From Ulota crispa (lineage: Eukaryota; Streptophyta; Bryopsida; Orthotrichales; Orthotrichaceae), in contig OY987245.1 in assembly GCA_963920765.1 (NCBI GenBank), positions 23,452,727 to 23,516,726 on the forward strand: a stretch of DNA of 64,000 bases, given 5' to 3'. A program made the position numbers and the translations under genes. This document shows positions 22,791 to 32,944 of this stretch, in pieces. Below the pieces are notes generated by a model. It had not been told where the DNA came from, searched no databases, and saw only the letters and a list, made by a program, of their open reading frames with translations. Every line of letters begins with the position of its first letter. The stretch's first letter is position 1.

Positions 22791-25700
22791 CTAAAAACCC
22801 AGCATTGCCTTCCGCGTACCCAAAAGCACTTCCATTTGCTGACCGTAAAATTCCTTCTTCAGCTTCAGTTGCTGTTCTCGCTCCCTTTGGAATCGATCTT
22901 TCCAGTATTCAGGGCATCTAAAGCAAATTATTTAACAGAAATCATTAGAAGCCAACTAACTTACACAACGAACTCACATATAAATGCCCACGTTTTGAAA
23001 TAAGTTTGGATATTCTTTCGATGGAAAACCCCATACAATATATAATTATCAAAGAAATAATCATTTATACAATCTTCAAATAAGCCATTCTGCTTCAGAA
23101 GTTAAGATGGGATACCTGTTCTTTATTAAAAGAGACAACTGCTTCAGTTTGACTGCATCAGGATAAACTCCAGCCTGTCTGCAAATTGCGCATTCAACAC
23201 CATATTAATTAAATTGGGAAAAACAATACATTTTGGGACTTCTAAAGGATTAAGGTGATCACCTTAATTTGAGCTCCAGCATTTTTTTTGGGTACACGTG
23301 CTCTCACTTGAGAGGAGGAATTGGAGAGGAAAAAAATCTTAGTGGTTCAAACTGAATTTGATACCTTCAAATATGGTTTAAGGTAACTTTTTGGGTTTAA
23401 GGTGGAGTACAAAATAGGACCCCTGTTTTTCCCAATTTAACTAATATGGTGTTATTTTGCGTCACACTGAATTGTTCTTGGGCCCTCGTGCCCTAGTACG
23501 GAGGTGGCAGTACACGCACAATTGTTGCAAAATAGATGTCCACATCCTAAGGCTATGGGTTCAAAAAGCGTCTTCTGTACAAAGTGACAAGATAAATCAT
23601 ATGAGACATCAGAAAAGTTGCACACATAATCTTATAAGTACATGGATAGAATGGGCATAGACTCACGATATCGATTAATTTGGGAAAAACACTTTTCTAG
23701 AACAAATTTTGGGGATAAAAAATTTTACATTTGTGAGAATATTTTGGTGATTTAAAGTGATTTTTTTTGTAATTTCTTCAGATAAAGAAATCATCATAAA
23801 GCTCACTCTAAATCACCTAAAAACTCTTAAAAATGAAAAATTCAGAAGTCCCAGAATTTGGGATTTTTCGAAAAATTAACGAATATCATCTCTGAGATAG
23901 TTGCCTGAGGGACAACTTAGAAACTGATTGTGCAAGTGAAAGTAAAACATAACGAAAGAAGGTACTAACCAGACATATGGGACATGTGAGGTCAAAATCC
24001 AGCGTTGCAGACTCTAGCAGCTTGCAACTAAGAATTGGGGTGGAGTCTTCAAAATTAATCGAAAACTCTCCAACCAGTTCAGTTACAGTTGAAGTGTTTT
24101 CTTTGGCATCAGCAAGGTTCAGGTGCAGCGCTACCAGTTCAACGAGATACGGTGACTTTAAAAGCTCACCCCGCATGGCCGTTAACTGGCTTTTGAATAT
24201 ACCTCCTTCTCTAGATCGATAAATCTGCAAAAGAGTCAGAACTTTAGATAAGCTGCAATGCCAAAGAACTCATTTCCTCCATTCTCGCACTAAAAGACAA
24301 AAACAATTAACACCATATTAGTTAAATTAGGAAAAACGGAGGAACCGTTTTGTATTCCACCTTAATCTTACATACAGTAAATGTAGGTATAGCTATAACT
24401 CAAAGTTGTAATTGTTTGAAATTCTTCAAGGCAATCATAGAGACTTCACTATCGTACAAAAAAGTGCACACTTGCTTTTTTTTTATTATGCTCGATTGCA
24501 CACAATAAAATAAATAACGAATGTCCCAGAATGTATTGTTTTTACCAATTCACCTAATATGGTGTTAATTCCTACTCCTAACCTAGTTAAAGCTACCAAA
24601 TGTGCAGCAAAATTGCACCTTCAGCACAACATGACGAACCAGAACACTGGCATACCAAAAACAGAAGTTAGCCCGCAAGAGAATCACTTTCAGGCATCGC
24701 CCTGTACAGTCGGGTACAACAAACATACGAACTGGCTTTTCGAGGTTGACTGTTTTTTTTGGTGAAATGCCAAGTATAATGGATACATTTTTTTTTCAGG
24801 AAAATTACCATGGCATCCTTACATAAGTTTCAATCGAGCATGCCATACATCAGTTTCAGAAAAGAAAAACTTCATCTGTGGTGAATTTTTAAAGTGATTT
24901 TTGTGGTTTCACATGATATTTTATTAAAAACAATTGGTGATGAGTTTTTGAGATTTGATTTCATGGGTACAAAGGAAAATCCATATGCACATCTTTCATG
25001 CTAAGAAACACCCCCTTAAGTAACAAAAATTTGATCAATAAAAGATTCAATGAAACTTGTGGTAGGTCCAAATTTTGTAAAATACATATCTTTCATTTTT
25101 AACTAGCTTTTCATCAAGTAAACAAGATATCATGATTGAAGATACAAATTTAGTCACAATATTTGAGTCAAACAACAAAATTTGATTTCCATTATAAAAA
25201 AAAAAATTACAAGATTTGGGCCTATCTCAAGTTTCATTGAACCTTTTATTGATCAAATTTTTGTTACTTAAGGGGGTGTCTTTTAGCATGAAAGATGTGC
25301 ATATGGATGTTTCCTTTGTACCCAGGAAATCAAATTGCAAAAACTCATCACCAACTGTTTTTAATAAAGTATCATGTGAAACCAAAAAATCACTTAAAAA
25401 AATCACAGCAAATGAAGTTTTTCTTTTCTGAAACTGATATTTGACAAGCTGGATTGAGACTATGTAAGGATGCCATGGTAATTTTTCTGAATTTTTTTTA
25501 TCAATTATACTTGGCACTTCACCAAAAAAACAGACAACCTTGAAAAGCCAGTTCATATGTTTGTTGTACCCGACTGTACACTATCAATGAAACTAAAGAG
25601 AATTGAATACCTTGTCGTATTTTCTCAGGATTTTCCGAACAGCGATCGCATTCATAGTTGCATAGTTAATTAGAAGTTGACCCTCCTGTTTCATAGATTC

Positions 25701-27108
25701 ACGATTATTTCGTTTCCCTCGCTTAATGTATTTTCGAAATCCCGTTGCCATATGCAGCTTCACCAACTGTTCTGCACGACTGTTGAAGCATCCTTCAACT
25801 TCCAACAGCTCCTCCATCAATTCCCCGAAGAACTTTGCATCACAACCTGCAGACTACGCCATTTGAGAAGAGCACAAATGTACATTGAAATCCATCAATG
25901 AGAGAGAAGAAGAAGACAAAAACGAAGTCAAATCCCATCGATGCAGCGAATTTGAACAAAAATATAAAGGGAATTGCTAACGGGGACACCCCCTGTGAGC
26001 ATGACATGCGATTTTTAATGCCTTTTTATTTGGATTAAAAGATTTGTTTCACTTTATCATTCTTAGGCTATACTAAAAGAAAGGTGTGCTTAAAACAAAA
26101 AATATAAGACTTTTGAGCTACTTGAAGCAAAAATATATCAAAAAATAGCATTGGTGTAATAATATTTCAACAAAAAAATTGTATTTGTCCTATTTTCTTT
26201 CAAGAAGGTGGTAATGCCGTGGATGAATGAATGATGGACCACTTGAGTAAATCAAAAAGGGAATTGATATGTGCACACCGGGGGTTGATATTTGCACACC
26301 CCCCTAGGAAAAAATTATAGATTTCTACCATCAAAAAGTTGAATTTGAGAAATTTGAATTCAGATTTGGACTTAGAGACCATGATTTAGTCTAGCACCAT
26401 AAAAAAAAAAGTTGCAATTCAACAACACTCGATGAAAAAGTTTAGCTAGGAGAAAAAGTGTTACTTTTACTTTTGTTTGTAAAAAAAGAAAAGTTTTTTC
26501 ATTAGGTGTTCTTTGGTTGCAATCTTTTTTATAGTTTTTAGACTAAATTATGATTTCTTAATCCAAATCTGAATTCTAAATTCTAAAACTCAACTTTTTG
26601 AAGTTAGAAATCTATAATTTACCTCCCAGCGGGTGTGCAAATATCAACCCCGGTGTGCACATATCAATTCCCAATCAAAAATAGTACTAAACTGTCAAAT
26701 TTCATGAATACTGGGTGTCCCGTTAGCAGGGTGTCCCGTTAGTAATTTCCAAAATAAATCCTCAACTAAACTTCAGTATTGAGACATACCAGGGCAAGAG
26801 GATGGGCATCCACCACGCGTAAAAGCTCCAACAGGAGATCCTTTTCGGGATATTTTCTTCGTCGAAGTGCATGGCATTGCCTCAAGACCTGATGTCGTGC
26901 TTGCTGGAGCATACATAGAGCCGCAAGAATGCAAAGAGCTGCAAGTCGGTGTCGAGATGTCAATGTCATCTCCAGCGCTAGAGGAATCATGCACGGTACA
27001 TGTCTTGAGCACCTTCTTCAACCTCTTGAACTCCACATATGAGCACCCTGCCAGTTGGTTGCCAGCCTCCTTTTCAATGAACTCTGAGTATGTTTTACCG
27101 AACTTCAT
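22791..27108 (-). CDS. NLA: SPX-RING ubiquitin ligase (NLA/BAH1 type), RING exon interrupted by a MITE
   Basis: In Arabidopsis NLA/BAH1 ubiquitinates PHT1 phosphate transporters at the plasma membrane. Exons: 27108-26790, 25846-25611, 24224-23970, 23574-23116 (containing the MITE) and 22917-22791. The N-terminus MKFGKTYSEFIEKEAGNQL begins an SPX domain; CPGCDAKFF, LLINYATMNAIAVRKILRKY and PILSCKLLES follow the NLA order. The RING starts CPIC (266-269) and continues CGHLFCNNC. Between Lys310 and the last pair, CAIC, lies a 258-bp MITE with its target duplication. It adds 262 bp (frame shift), with a stop at the junction (23454-23452). Without it, exon 4 is 197 bp, phases fit and the protein is 377 residues (335 in Arabidopsis). 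As read, the product stops at 310 residues without the last zinc ligands. Splicing could bypass it, but the obvious exonic GT would drop the same cysteines. Confidence 0.92.
23196..23453. mobile_element. AACACC-family MITE S2 inside the NLA RING exon
   Basis: 258 bp. Termini AACACCATATTAATTAAA and (inverted) AACACCATATTAGTTAAA. Flanks ATTC (23192-23195) and ATTT (23454-23457) are a 4-bp target duplication with one difference. Removing the element and one flank restores continuous NLA coding. The interior matches S4 and S5. Confidence 0.9.
24309..24566. mobile_element. AACACC-family MITE S3, duplication AATT
   Basis: In NLA intron 2. Ends AACACCATATTAGTTAAATT and (inverted) AACACCATATTAGGTGAATT. 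AATT is exactly duplicated at 24305-24308 and 24567-24570. The terminal 50-60 bases match the family; much of the interior differs from S2, S4 and S5. Confidence 0.85.
24703..25580. mobile_element. Element with ~400-bp inverted repeats in NLA intron 2
   Basis: Ends TGTACAGTCGGGTACAACAA and its complement. The arms pair almost base for base for about 400 bp through AACTGGCTTTTC, TGCCAAGTATAAT, GATGCCATGG, CACATGATA and ACACCCCCTTAAGTAACAAA. The spacer (about 25060-25200) is AT-rich. No target duplication is convincing, so the superfamily is unsettled; long-TIR Mutator-like is possible. Mirror-image open frames in the arms are products of the palindrome. Confidence 0.8.
25970..26750. mobile_element. 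TIR element in NLA intron 1, hosting a nested MITE
   Basis: Left end GGAATTGCTAACGGGGACACC; right end, inverted, GGAAATTACTAACGGGACACC, with the motif GGTGTCCCGTTAGCAGGGTGTCCCGTTAG repeated in part. Without the nested 414-bp element at 26259-26672 (plus 9-bp duplication) it is about 358 bp. The flanks do not give a clean duplication. Confidence 0.6.
26259..26672. mobile_element. Mutator-type MITE G1, 9-bp duplication AATCAAAAA
   Basis: 414 bp, from GGGAATTGATATGTGCACACC to its complement. AATCAAAAA is exactly duplicated at 26250-26258 and 26673-26681. It folds over almost its entire length (about 190-bp arms). Subterminal GGGGTTGATATTTGCACACC repeats the terminal motif. Confidence 0.92.
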
Positions 27109-27693
27109 GCTCGAAAAAGCCGCCTTTATGTAAATTATATGTGCCAGTCAGCAGATAAAAACGACAAAACCTTCTCCAGACCTCTATCGAAACGATTTAA
27201 AAGAACGAGTTCACAATCCGTTGTAATCGACACTTGTTGCACTGAAATAGATGAGGACTTTGATAAGACACGAGAAGACCAAACATGTGATTATTACAAG
27301 GATGACTGTCTTCATTCAAAATACATTGAGGACTTCCACTGACCTCAGATTAATTACACTAAATTTCGAAACATCAATAAAATCTCTACAAACCTGGGTA
27401 TCACAAGAAAACGCAGAAATCAAGAAATCGAAGAACAAAGAATTTTAATGCAGGATGCCTCAAGGACACGCCTTCAATAATACTAAAATGCACTTCTACA
27501 TAAATAGTACAGACTTGGCCAAACCTTGACTCTAACCAAGAATGCTGAGACGATCAAATTTTGTTACAAATCATCTCAAAGCTTGAAAACAATACTTGCG
27601 ATATGAAATCTACGCAAGGGTTTTTGAACTTTGAAGGACTTGGCATCGAAGGCGTTATCCGGTGGAGGAATCCTTCCAGCAGAAGCGGAATTG
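27109..27693 (-). promoter_or_regulatory. 5' flank and likely leader of NLA
   Basis: Moderate GC content, upstream of the NLA ATG. Open frames on both strands lack motifs. Angiosperm NLA leaders carry a miR827 site; I cannot identify one here by eye. Confidence 0.35.
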
Positions 27694-28354
27694 GGGAATT
27701 CATGTGTGTACCGCACCCTTTGAACTACTGTAAACACCATATTCGTTAATTTGGGAAAAAGGGTATATTTTGGGACTTTCAAAATTTAAAGGTGAAGGTT
27801 TCAGGTGATCACTTAAAACCAAGCTCAGCGTCTTTTTTTGTACATATGTCCTCATCTGAGAGGAGGAATTTGCGAGGGAAAAAATCTTAGTGGCTCAAAT
27901 TGAATCTGATATCTTCAAATCAACTTTATGGTAACTTTTTGGGTTTGAGGTGGAGTACAAAGTGGGACACTTATTTTTCCCAAATTAACAAAAATGGTGT
28001 TTGTACCACACCCTGGGGTAAATTATAAATTTCTACCATCAAAAAAGCTGAAATTGAGAATTTTGAATTTAGATTTGGACTGAGAGACCATGATTTTAGT
28101 CTAGAACCATAAAAAAAGTAGCAATCCAACAACATCCAATGAAAAAACTTATCTTTTTTTACAAACAAAGGTAATAGTAACATTTTTCTCACTAGCTAAA
28201 TTTTTTCAATGGATGTTGTTGAATTGCAACTTTTTATATGGTTTTAGACTAAATCATGATCTCTAAGTCCAAGTCTATAGTCAAAATTCTCAAATTCAGC
28301 TTTTTGATGGTAGAAATCTAAAATTCCAAGGGCGTGGTACACATATCAATTCCC
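27694..28354. mobile_element. Mutator-type MITE G2, hosting MITE S4
   Basis: Starts GGGAATTCATGTGTGTACCGC and ends GGTACACATATCAATTCCC. Flanks GCGGAATTG (27685-27693) and ACGGAATTG (28355-28363) are a 9-bp duplication with one difference. About 387 bp without the nested 270-bp element and its 4-bp duplication. It is colinear with G1 and G3. Confidence 0.9.
27733..28002. mobile_element. AACACC-family MITE S4 nested in G2, duplication TGTA
   Basis: AACACCATATTCGTTAATTT to its inverted partner, ending ATGGTGTT. TGTA is exactly duplicated at 27729-27732 and 28003-28006. G3 carries the unoccupied sequence GAACTACTGTACCACACC at the same position, a direct empty-site proof of a 4-bp duplication. 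Confidence 0.95.
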
Positions 28355-28496
28355 ACGGAATTGACGCCATGCAATCCTCTGCCAACTGAAGGATTGGAGT
28401 CCTAAAAACGGCAGCAAAATTGCAAGTGATCGTCAATTGCGCAAAGGAACTTAACACAAAATGGCAAATTTGCCACACTCGTTTCAAATCAGGTGA

Positions 28497-28765
28497 AATG
28501 CCATATTAGGTAATTTGGGAAAAATGGAGATACCATTTTGTACTCCACCTTAAACCCAAAAAGTTACCTTAAACCACATTCAAAGGTATTATATTCAATT
28601 TAAACCATTATAATTTTTTCCCTCTCAAATTTCTCCTCTCAAGTGAAGACACGTGTACCAAGAAAAACACTAAAGTTTGGTTTGAGGTGACCACCTCAAA
28701 CCTTCAGGGAACCCTTCAGAAGGCCCAAAATGTGCTCTTTTGCCCACTTTACCTAATATGGTGTT
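28497..28765. mobile_element. AACACC-family MITE S5, duplication GTGA
   Basis: Ends AATGCCATATTAGGTAATTT and (inverted) AACACCATATTAGGTAAAGT. GTGA is exactly duplicated at 28493-28496 and 28766-28769. 269 bp; the interior is inverted relative to S2 and S4. Confidence 0.9.
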
Positions 28766-28997
28766 GTGATGTAAAATTTCCTCTTGTGACAGAGGATGGC
28801 AATGGAAACCTTAGTTAATCGAACTCACCTTCAAAAAAGTGGATTCATGCCAAATCTGGGATGCCATTCATGATTCTGAAATCAGAAAAGTAGTGATCCA
28901 AACCTTAGTTCGAAGGTTGATTTGTGCTCTCTCGAAAAATGTTAAAAATTATAAGAAAATCAAGAATATAATAAGATGAACCATGGAGAAACTGTAA

Positions 28998-29790
28998 TTA
29001 ACCCCTGAGCGCCCCAGGGGCAATATCGCCCCTCGCGATTTTCATTTGGGTTTTGTTAGCTTTGTACTGATATTTTAAAGGTACTGGTTGTATAAGGTGG
29101 CTCTGATGTAAATACAGGGACTGGGGTTCTGTTTGATGACTGGTTTCCCTCTTGGGGCATTGGTTTACAATTTCCAGAACTGGCTTTGGACTAGTTTTCT
29201 GCTTCATGAGTTACTTGTGGCACAGGCAATTGCCGATTGCTCACCATTGGATGCGTGTGACCTGGCGAGCCCAAGGAGAATTTTGCACGCTGCTCCTGCA
29301 TCCTCCTCCTTTGTTTAGCATATTCAAGTGAACCCACCGGCCAAGCAGCCAGGCTGTGAGTCTGGCCCATACGTGCCTGCCGGTGGAAGTATGTGACATA
29401 CATGTTTTGCTGAGGCAAATTCACATGTCAGGTGAAAACAAAAAAAAACTGAATTTTTTTGGGAGAACCGTAAACACTCACGCAAGGAACCCTAAAAATA
29501 TTTGGATGAAACTCGAACATTGAATGCCTCATGGAAATCTAAAACCGTGCCTCAATGGCTCAAAAAGGCATGGGACCCAAAATTTCAATGCACTTTGACC
29601 GCTATAAAAAAGTGGACCCAACGGTGAAACCTCCAGATTTTTCTTGAGCGCCTTACACATCCAGTGTACACTCCTTTTCAACGATGAAAAGAAGTGAATC
29701 TGATTTTTTAATCACCCACGCCCTTTTCCTCCCACCGAGGTGACCCGGCCCGGGAAAACGCGGTTCCTGAGCTGGGCGCTCAGGGGTTAA
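28998..29790. mobile_element. piggyBac-like element P3, TTAA flanks
   Basis: TTAA at 28998-29001 and 29787-29790. The ends CCCCTGAGCGCCCC and (inverted) CCCCTGAGCGCCC are 13 bp identical. 793 bp, non-coding as far as I can see. Same termini as P2 with a different, longer interior. Confidence 0.88.
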
Positions 29791-30086
29791 CGTACTGTAT
29801 GTAAGTTGGAAAGTTGAAAAGTGAAGGTATGTGAAAGAATGAGAGGTTGAATTGTGTTTGGTACAGTAAAAATCAGGTTACAGGAGCGCGTGCGCCGAAG
29901 ATTATAAAGACCGGTGGAAGCGACAGAGGCACAGAGCTTCAAGGCCACTTCGGAGCAGGATCCTGTGCAGACAAAGTGCCCGACTGCCCGAGATTCAATT
30001 GCTGGAAGATTCAGATTCTGCGATTCCACGTGGATGCTTTTGAAAGTGCCAGGTGTAAATTGCCCTTTCTTTAGTGAGCTTTGAAA
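29791..30086. other. GC-richer spacer, unrecognised
   Basis: Composition rises at 29870-30050. A plus-strand open frame (29847-30074) and a minus-strand one overlap, and neither shows a motif I know. It could be a host exon fragment. Confidence 0.3.
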
Positions 30087-30096
30087 GGAATTGATA

Positions 30097-30330
30097 TAAG
30101 GTATAGGGCACTAAAATGGAGCGGGCTCTAAAATGGTGCACTTCTAGGAATGGCTAACATGTTCCTCTTACATATCTACTACTCTCATTGATGAGTTAGG
30201 TGGGACTAGCTATATAGCTAATTCCACCTAACTCATCAATGAGAGTAGTAGATATGTGAGAGGAACATGTTAGCCATTCCTAGAAGTGCACCATTTTAGA
30301 ACTCGCTCCATTTTAGAACCCTCTACCTTA
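30097..30330. mobile_element. TA-flanked palindromic MITE M1 in G4
   Basis: TAAGGTATAGGGC at the left and its complement at the right. Arms of about 105 bp pair nearly perfectly around GCTATATAGC. TA at each end is the duplicated target, shown by the intact right arm of G4. Tc1/mariner-type target choice. Confidence 0.88.
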
Positions 30331-30332
30331 TG

Positions 30333-30573
30333 TAAGGTGGGTTTACCCAATTCAGTTTGGCAACATAGTGTCACTCATCTGTACGTGAGCTTCTCATTTG
30401 AGAACTGAAATGTAGGCCCATTGTAGATACCTCATCTTCTGAAATTCAAAAGACAAGCTTATTTCATATGATAAGCTATCTACAATGGGCCTACATTTCC
30501 ATTCTCAAATGAAAAGCTCACATACAGATGAGCGGCATTAGGTTGCCGAACGGAATTGGGTAAACCTACCTTA
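30333..30573. mobile_element. TA-flanked palindromic MITE M2 in G4
   Basis: TAAGGTGGGTTTACCCAATT to its complement. About 95-bp arms with mismatches around a loop near 30440-30465. It lies two bases from M1. Its terminal TAAGGT is shared with M1 and M3, but the interior differs. Confidence 0.85.
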
Positions 30574-30662
30574 CCACACCTTTTTGACTATTTTACCACA
30601 CCTACTATATATGGCCAATATTCATGATATTATAGTAGGTGTGGAACATGGACAAAACATCA

Positions 30663-30911
30663 TTAATTCCTAAGCGCCTAGACTTGAAACCAAAAAAATC
30701 CGGCTTATTTGCAATCAAAGTGCCCATGTAAAGTGAAAATACAATCTATAAGATTGGACCGTACAAATTGTTAGTAGAAAGCATCTCCATTGTTATAGGC
30801 TTGATAGAATGTTGTCTCACCAATGGAGCAATGAGGTTACATGAGTCAAACTTGCGTTGACCTAAGCTTTTGGAGAAATGGTATACTATCTTTTGGGCGC
30901 TTAGGGGTTAA
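30663..30911. mobile_element. piggyBac-like MITE P4 nested in G4
   Basis: TTAA at 30663-30666 and 30908-30911. The right end, inverted, is CCCCTAAGCGCCC; the left is TTCCTAAGCGCC. The opposite arm of G4 has a single TTAA in matching context (CATCATTAAATTGAA, inverted), confirming a TTAA duplication. Confidence 0.9.
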
Positions 30912-31213
30912 ACTGAAGATACATCTTGACATAGAAGTTGTGATTTTAGTTTTGTTTTTCAACTCTAGATCCGGCTCATAGTATTGACTAAAAGATCTAA
31001 ATTAAACTTAGCATAATTTAAATCTTTTAATCAATGTTGTGAGCAAGATCTAGAGTTGAAAAACAAAACTAAAGTTACAACTTCTAAATCAAGTTGTATT
31101 TTCAATTTAATGATGTTCTGCCTGTGGTCCACACCTACTATAATATCATGAATATTGGTCATATCTAGTGTGGTAGAGTAGTAAAAAAAGGTGTGGTACA
31201 TATATCACTTCCC

Positions 31214-31915
31214 GTTTTGCATTGTATAGTATAGTACTTGAAAATATTGTTACATAAGTCCACTTTTGGCATTCCAAAGAAGTTTGTATAATAAAGAATA
31301 TAAATGGCATTTTATTCTCATATTGTTGTTGTTACTTGATTCTTATGCAATCCCAATCAAGCATACCAAATTTTAGTTACTATAAAACTAAAATCCTATT
31401 TTTGGTGAATTATTTTAATTAAAATATATGGTTTTACATGATAATTGATCAAAAAAATTGGTGATGCGTTCTTGAGATTTGATTGCATGGATAGGTAGGA
31501 GATAGCCATAAGCACATCTTTTGAACATCTTCAAAAAATTCAAAGTTCCCTCAATAGAGATTTGAATGTTGGTATGACCATGACCAAGTTTATTAAAATA
31601 TACATATCTATTTTTAATTACCTTTTGGCAAAATAAACATATAATCATGCTCAAAGGTACAAATTCAATTATAATATATGAGTCAAATAACACAATCGAA
31701 TTGGTTTTGAAAGACTCCATTTTTACCTCCAAACTAAAGTTTGTCATAACTTTCATCTCATGAATCAAAATTTGCATGATTCAAAGCTTTCCACATATAT
31801 ATAAATCTAAAGAACCAAATTTTTTTAAAAGTTAAAATATAAAATTTTAAAAGTCTTATGAGTTGCCCGGGCTACTACCAAACAAAGAAAACTACATATC
31901 ATACAATAATTTTTG
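31214..31915. other. Spacer with decayed repeat similarity
   Basis: 31430-31700 resembles parts of the 24703-25580 element (TTGGTGATGCGTTCTTGAGATTTGATT and the stretch near AAATAACACAA). 31740-31870 resembles 53140-53270 inside P9 (CATAACTTTCATCTCAT, TCTAAAGAACCAA, TTGCCCGGG). A mosaic of old element pieces. Confidence 0.5.
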
Positions 31916-32323
31916 TGGAATTGATATGTGTACCACACCTTTTGAACTACTGTACCACACCTCGGGGTAAACTTGAGATTTCTACTATCAAAAAGCAACT
32001 TTGAAAATTTGGAATTTAGATTTGGACTTAGAGACCATGATTTAGTCTTGAATCATAAAAAAAGTTGCAATTCAACAATACCCAATGAAAAAGTTTATAT
32101 TTTTTACAAACAAAAGTAAATGTAACACTTTTCTCCCTAGCTAAACTTTTTCTTTGGGTGTTGTTGAATTGCAACTATTTTGTGGTTCTAAACTAAATCA
32201 TGGTCTCTGAGTCCATATCTAAATTCCAATTTCTCAAATTTTTCTTTTTGATGGTAGAATTCTAAAGTTTACCCTGGGGTGTGGTACAATAGTTCAAAGG
32301 GTGTGGTACACATATCAATTCCC
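31916..32323. mobile_element. Mutator-type MITE G3, 9-bp duplication TAATTTTTG
   Basis: TGGAATTGATATGTGTACC to its complement ending GGTACACATATCAATTCCC. TAATTTTTG is exactly duplicated at 31907-31915 and 32324-32332. 408 bp, uninterrupted, the reference copy for reading the nest in G2. Confidence 0.93.
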
Positions 32324-32944
32324 TAATTTTTGAACCATGTAGTGAAAAGTAATGAAAATTGTTGGATCTCAAATTTACTCCTTGGGCACATCATGTGTGA
32401 AAATTTCAAAGAAAAAAATGACCTCGATTTGTAATGAGCTGCCCAAAATTGCTATGTTGCTAAAAAAAACTTTATTTCAACCTTTAATGGTTAAGAAGGA
32501 TAGTAGCAAAGGAAAATTAAATGCATTTGGACACATTTTCATATTGCATTCATATTACTTATATCTCTCCTACCGCCAAGTTTGAACATACCCTATTGAG
32601 GTTAGAATTTAATTTCCTTTAATTCCAAAAATTATTACACCTTTTTGGGCCAAATAATGTAAATTTGATTGGACAATACCCACTTGCCACATTGTGAACA
32701 CGTGTCGCAGTGCAATATGAAGCCTCGTTTTTACCAATATCCCGAGCAATGAACGGGGAGAGCTGAAAAACAATAGAAAATCAACCAAATGTGCAAAAAA
32801 CCAATTGAAATTTAAATAAATTGGCTAAAAACCAACTAAGTTTTTGGAAAATTTCCAATTATAATGCAGGTGTATGAAAAATAACCGGTGCATCCCCTTA
32901 AATAACCGGATGGAAATGATAAAGGTAGGCTTTTAGCCGAAAAA
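32324..32944. other. Spacer with a partial GGATATGTTCACA-family copy
   Basis: About 32490-32593 repeats the interior and right end of the short TIR family of SPPL intron 1 (GATAGTAGCAAAGGAAAATT, ATGCATTTGGACAC, AAGTTTGAACATACCC). Nothing else recognised. Confidence 0.45.

Larger units (their letters stand above)
30087..31213. mobile_element. Mutator-type MITE G4 carrying three further insertions
   Basis: The left end GGAATTGATATA is cut by two TA-flanked MITEs and resumes as CCACACC. Joined across them it matches the inverted right end GGGAAGTGATATATGTACC. Subtracting the three inserts leaves about 411 bp, the size of G1 and G3. Interior arms (GTTTTGTTTTTCAACTCTAGATC) pair. The 9-bp flanks are only partly alike (GCTTTGAAA versus GTTTTGCAT), suggesting greater age. 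Confidence 0.85.

Noticed and set aside
23116-23178. Separate NLA exon beginning at 23178 after a TTTGCAG acceptor
   Set aside because: That acceptor would remove CAIC. Phase and the 4-bp duplication show the coding sequence instead runs continuously from the MITE edge.
25216-25556. Overlapping open frames on both strands (71 and 109 residues)
   Set aside because: They lie in the arms of a near-perfect palindrome and mirror frames at 24559-24765; no motif and no splice context.
26773-26990. Minus-strand frame starting MIPLALEMTLTSRH
   Set aside because: Shifted frame over NLA exon 1; the SPX frame starting MKFGKTYSEF joins exon 2 in phase.
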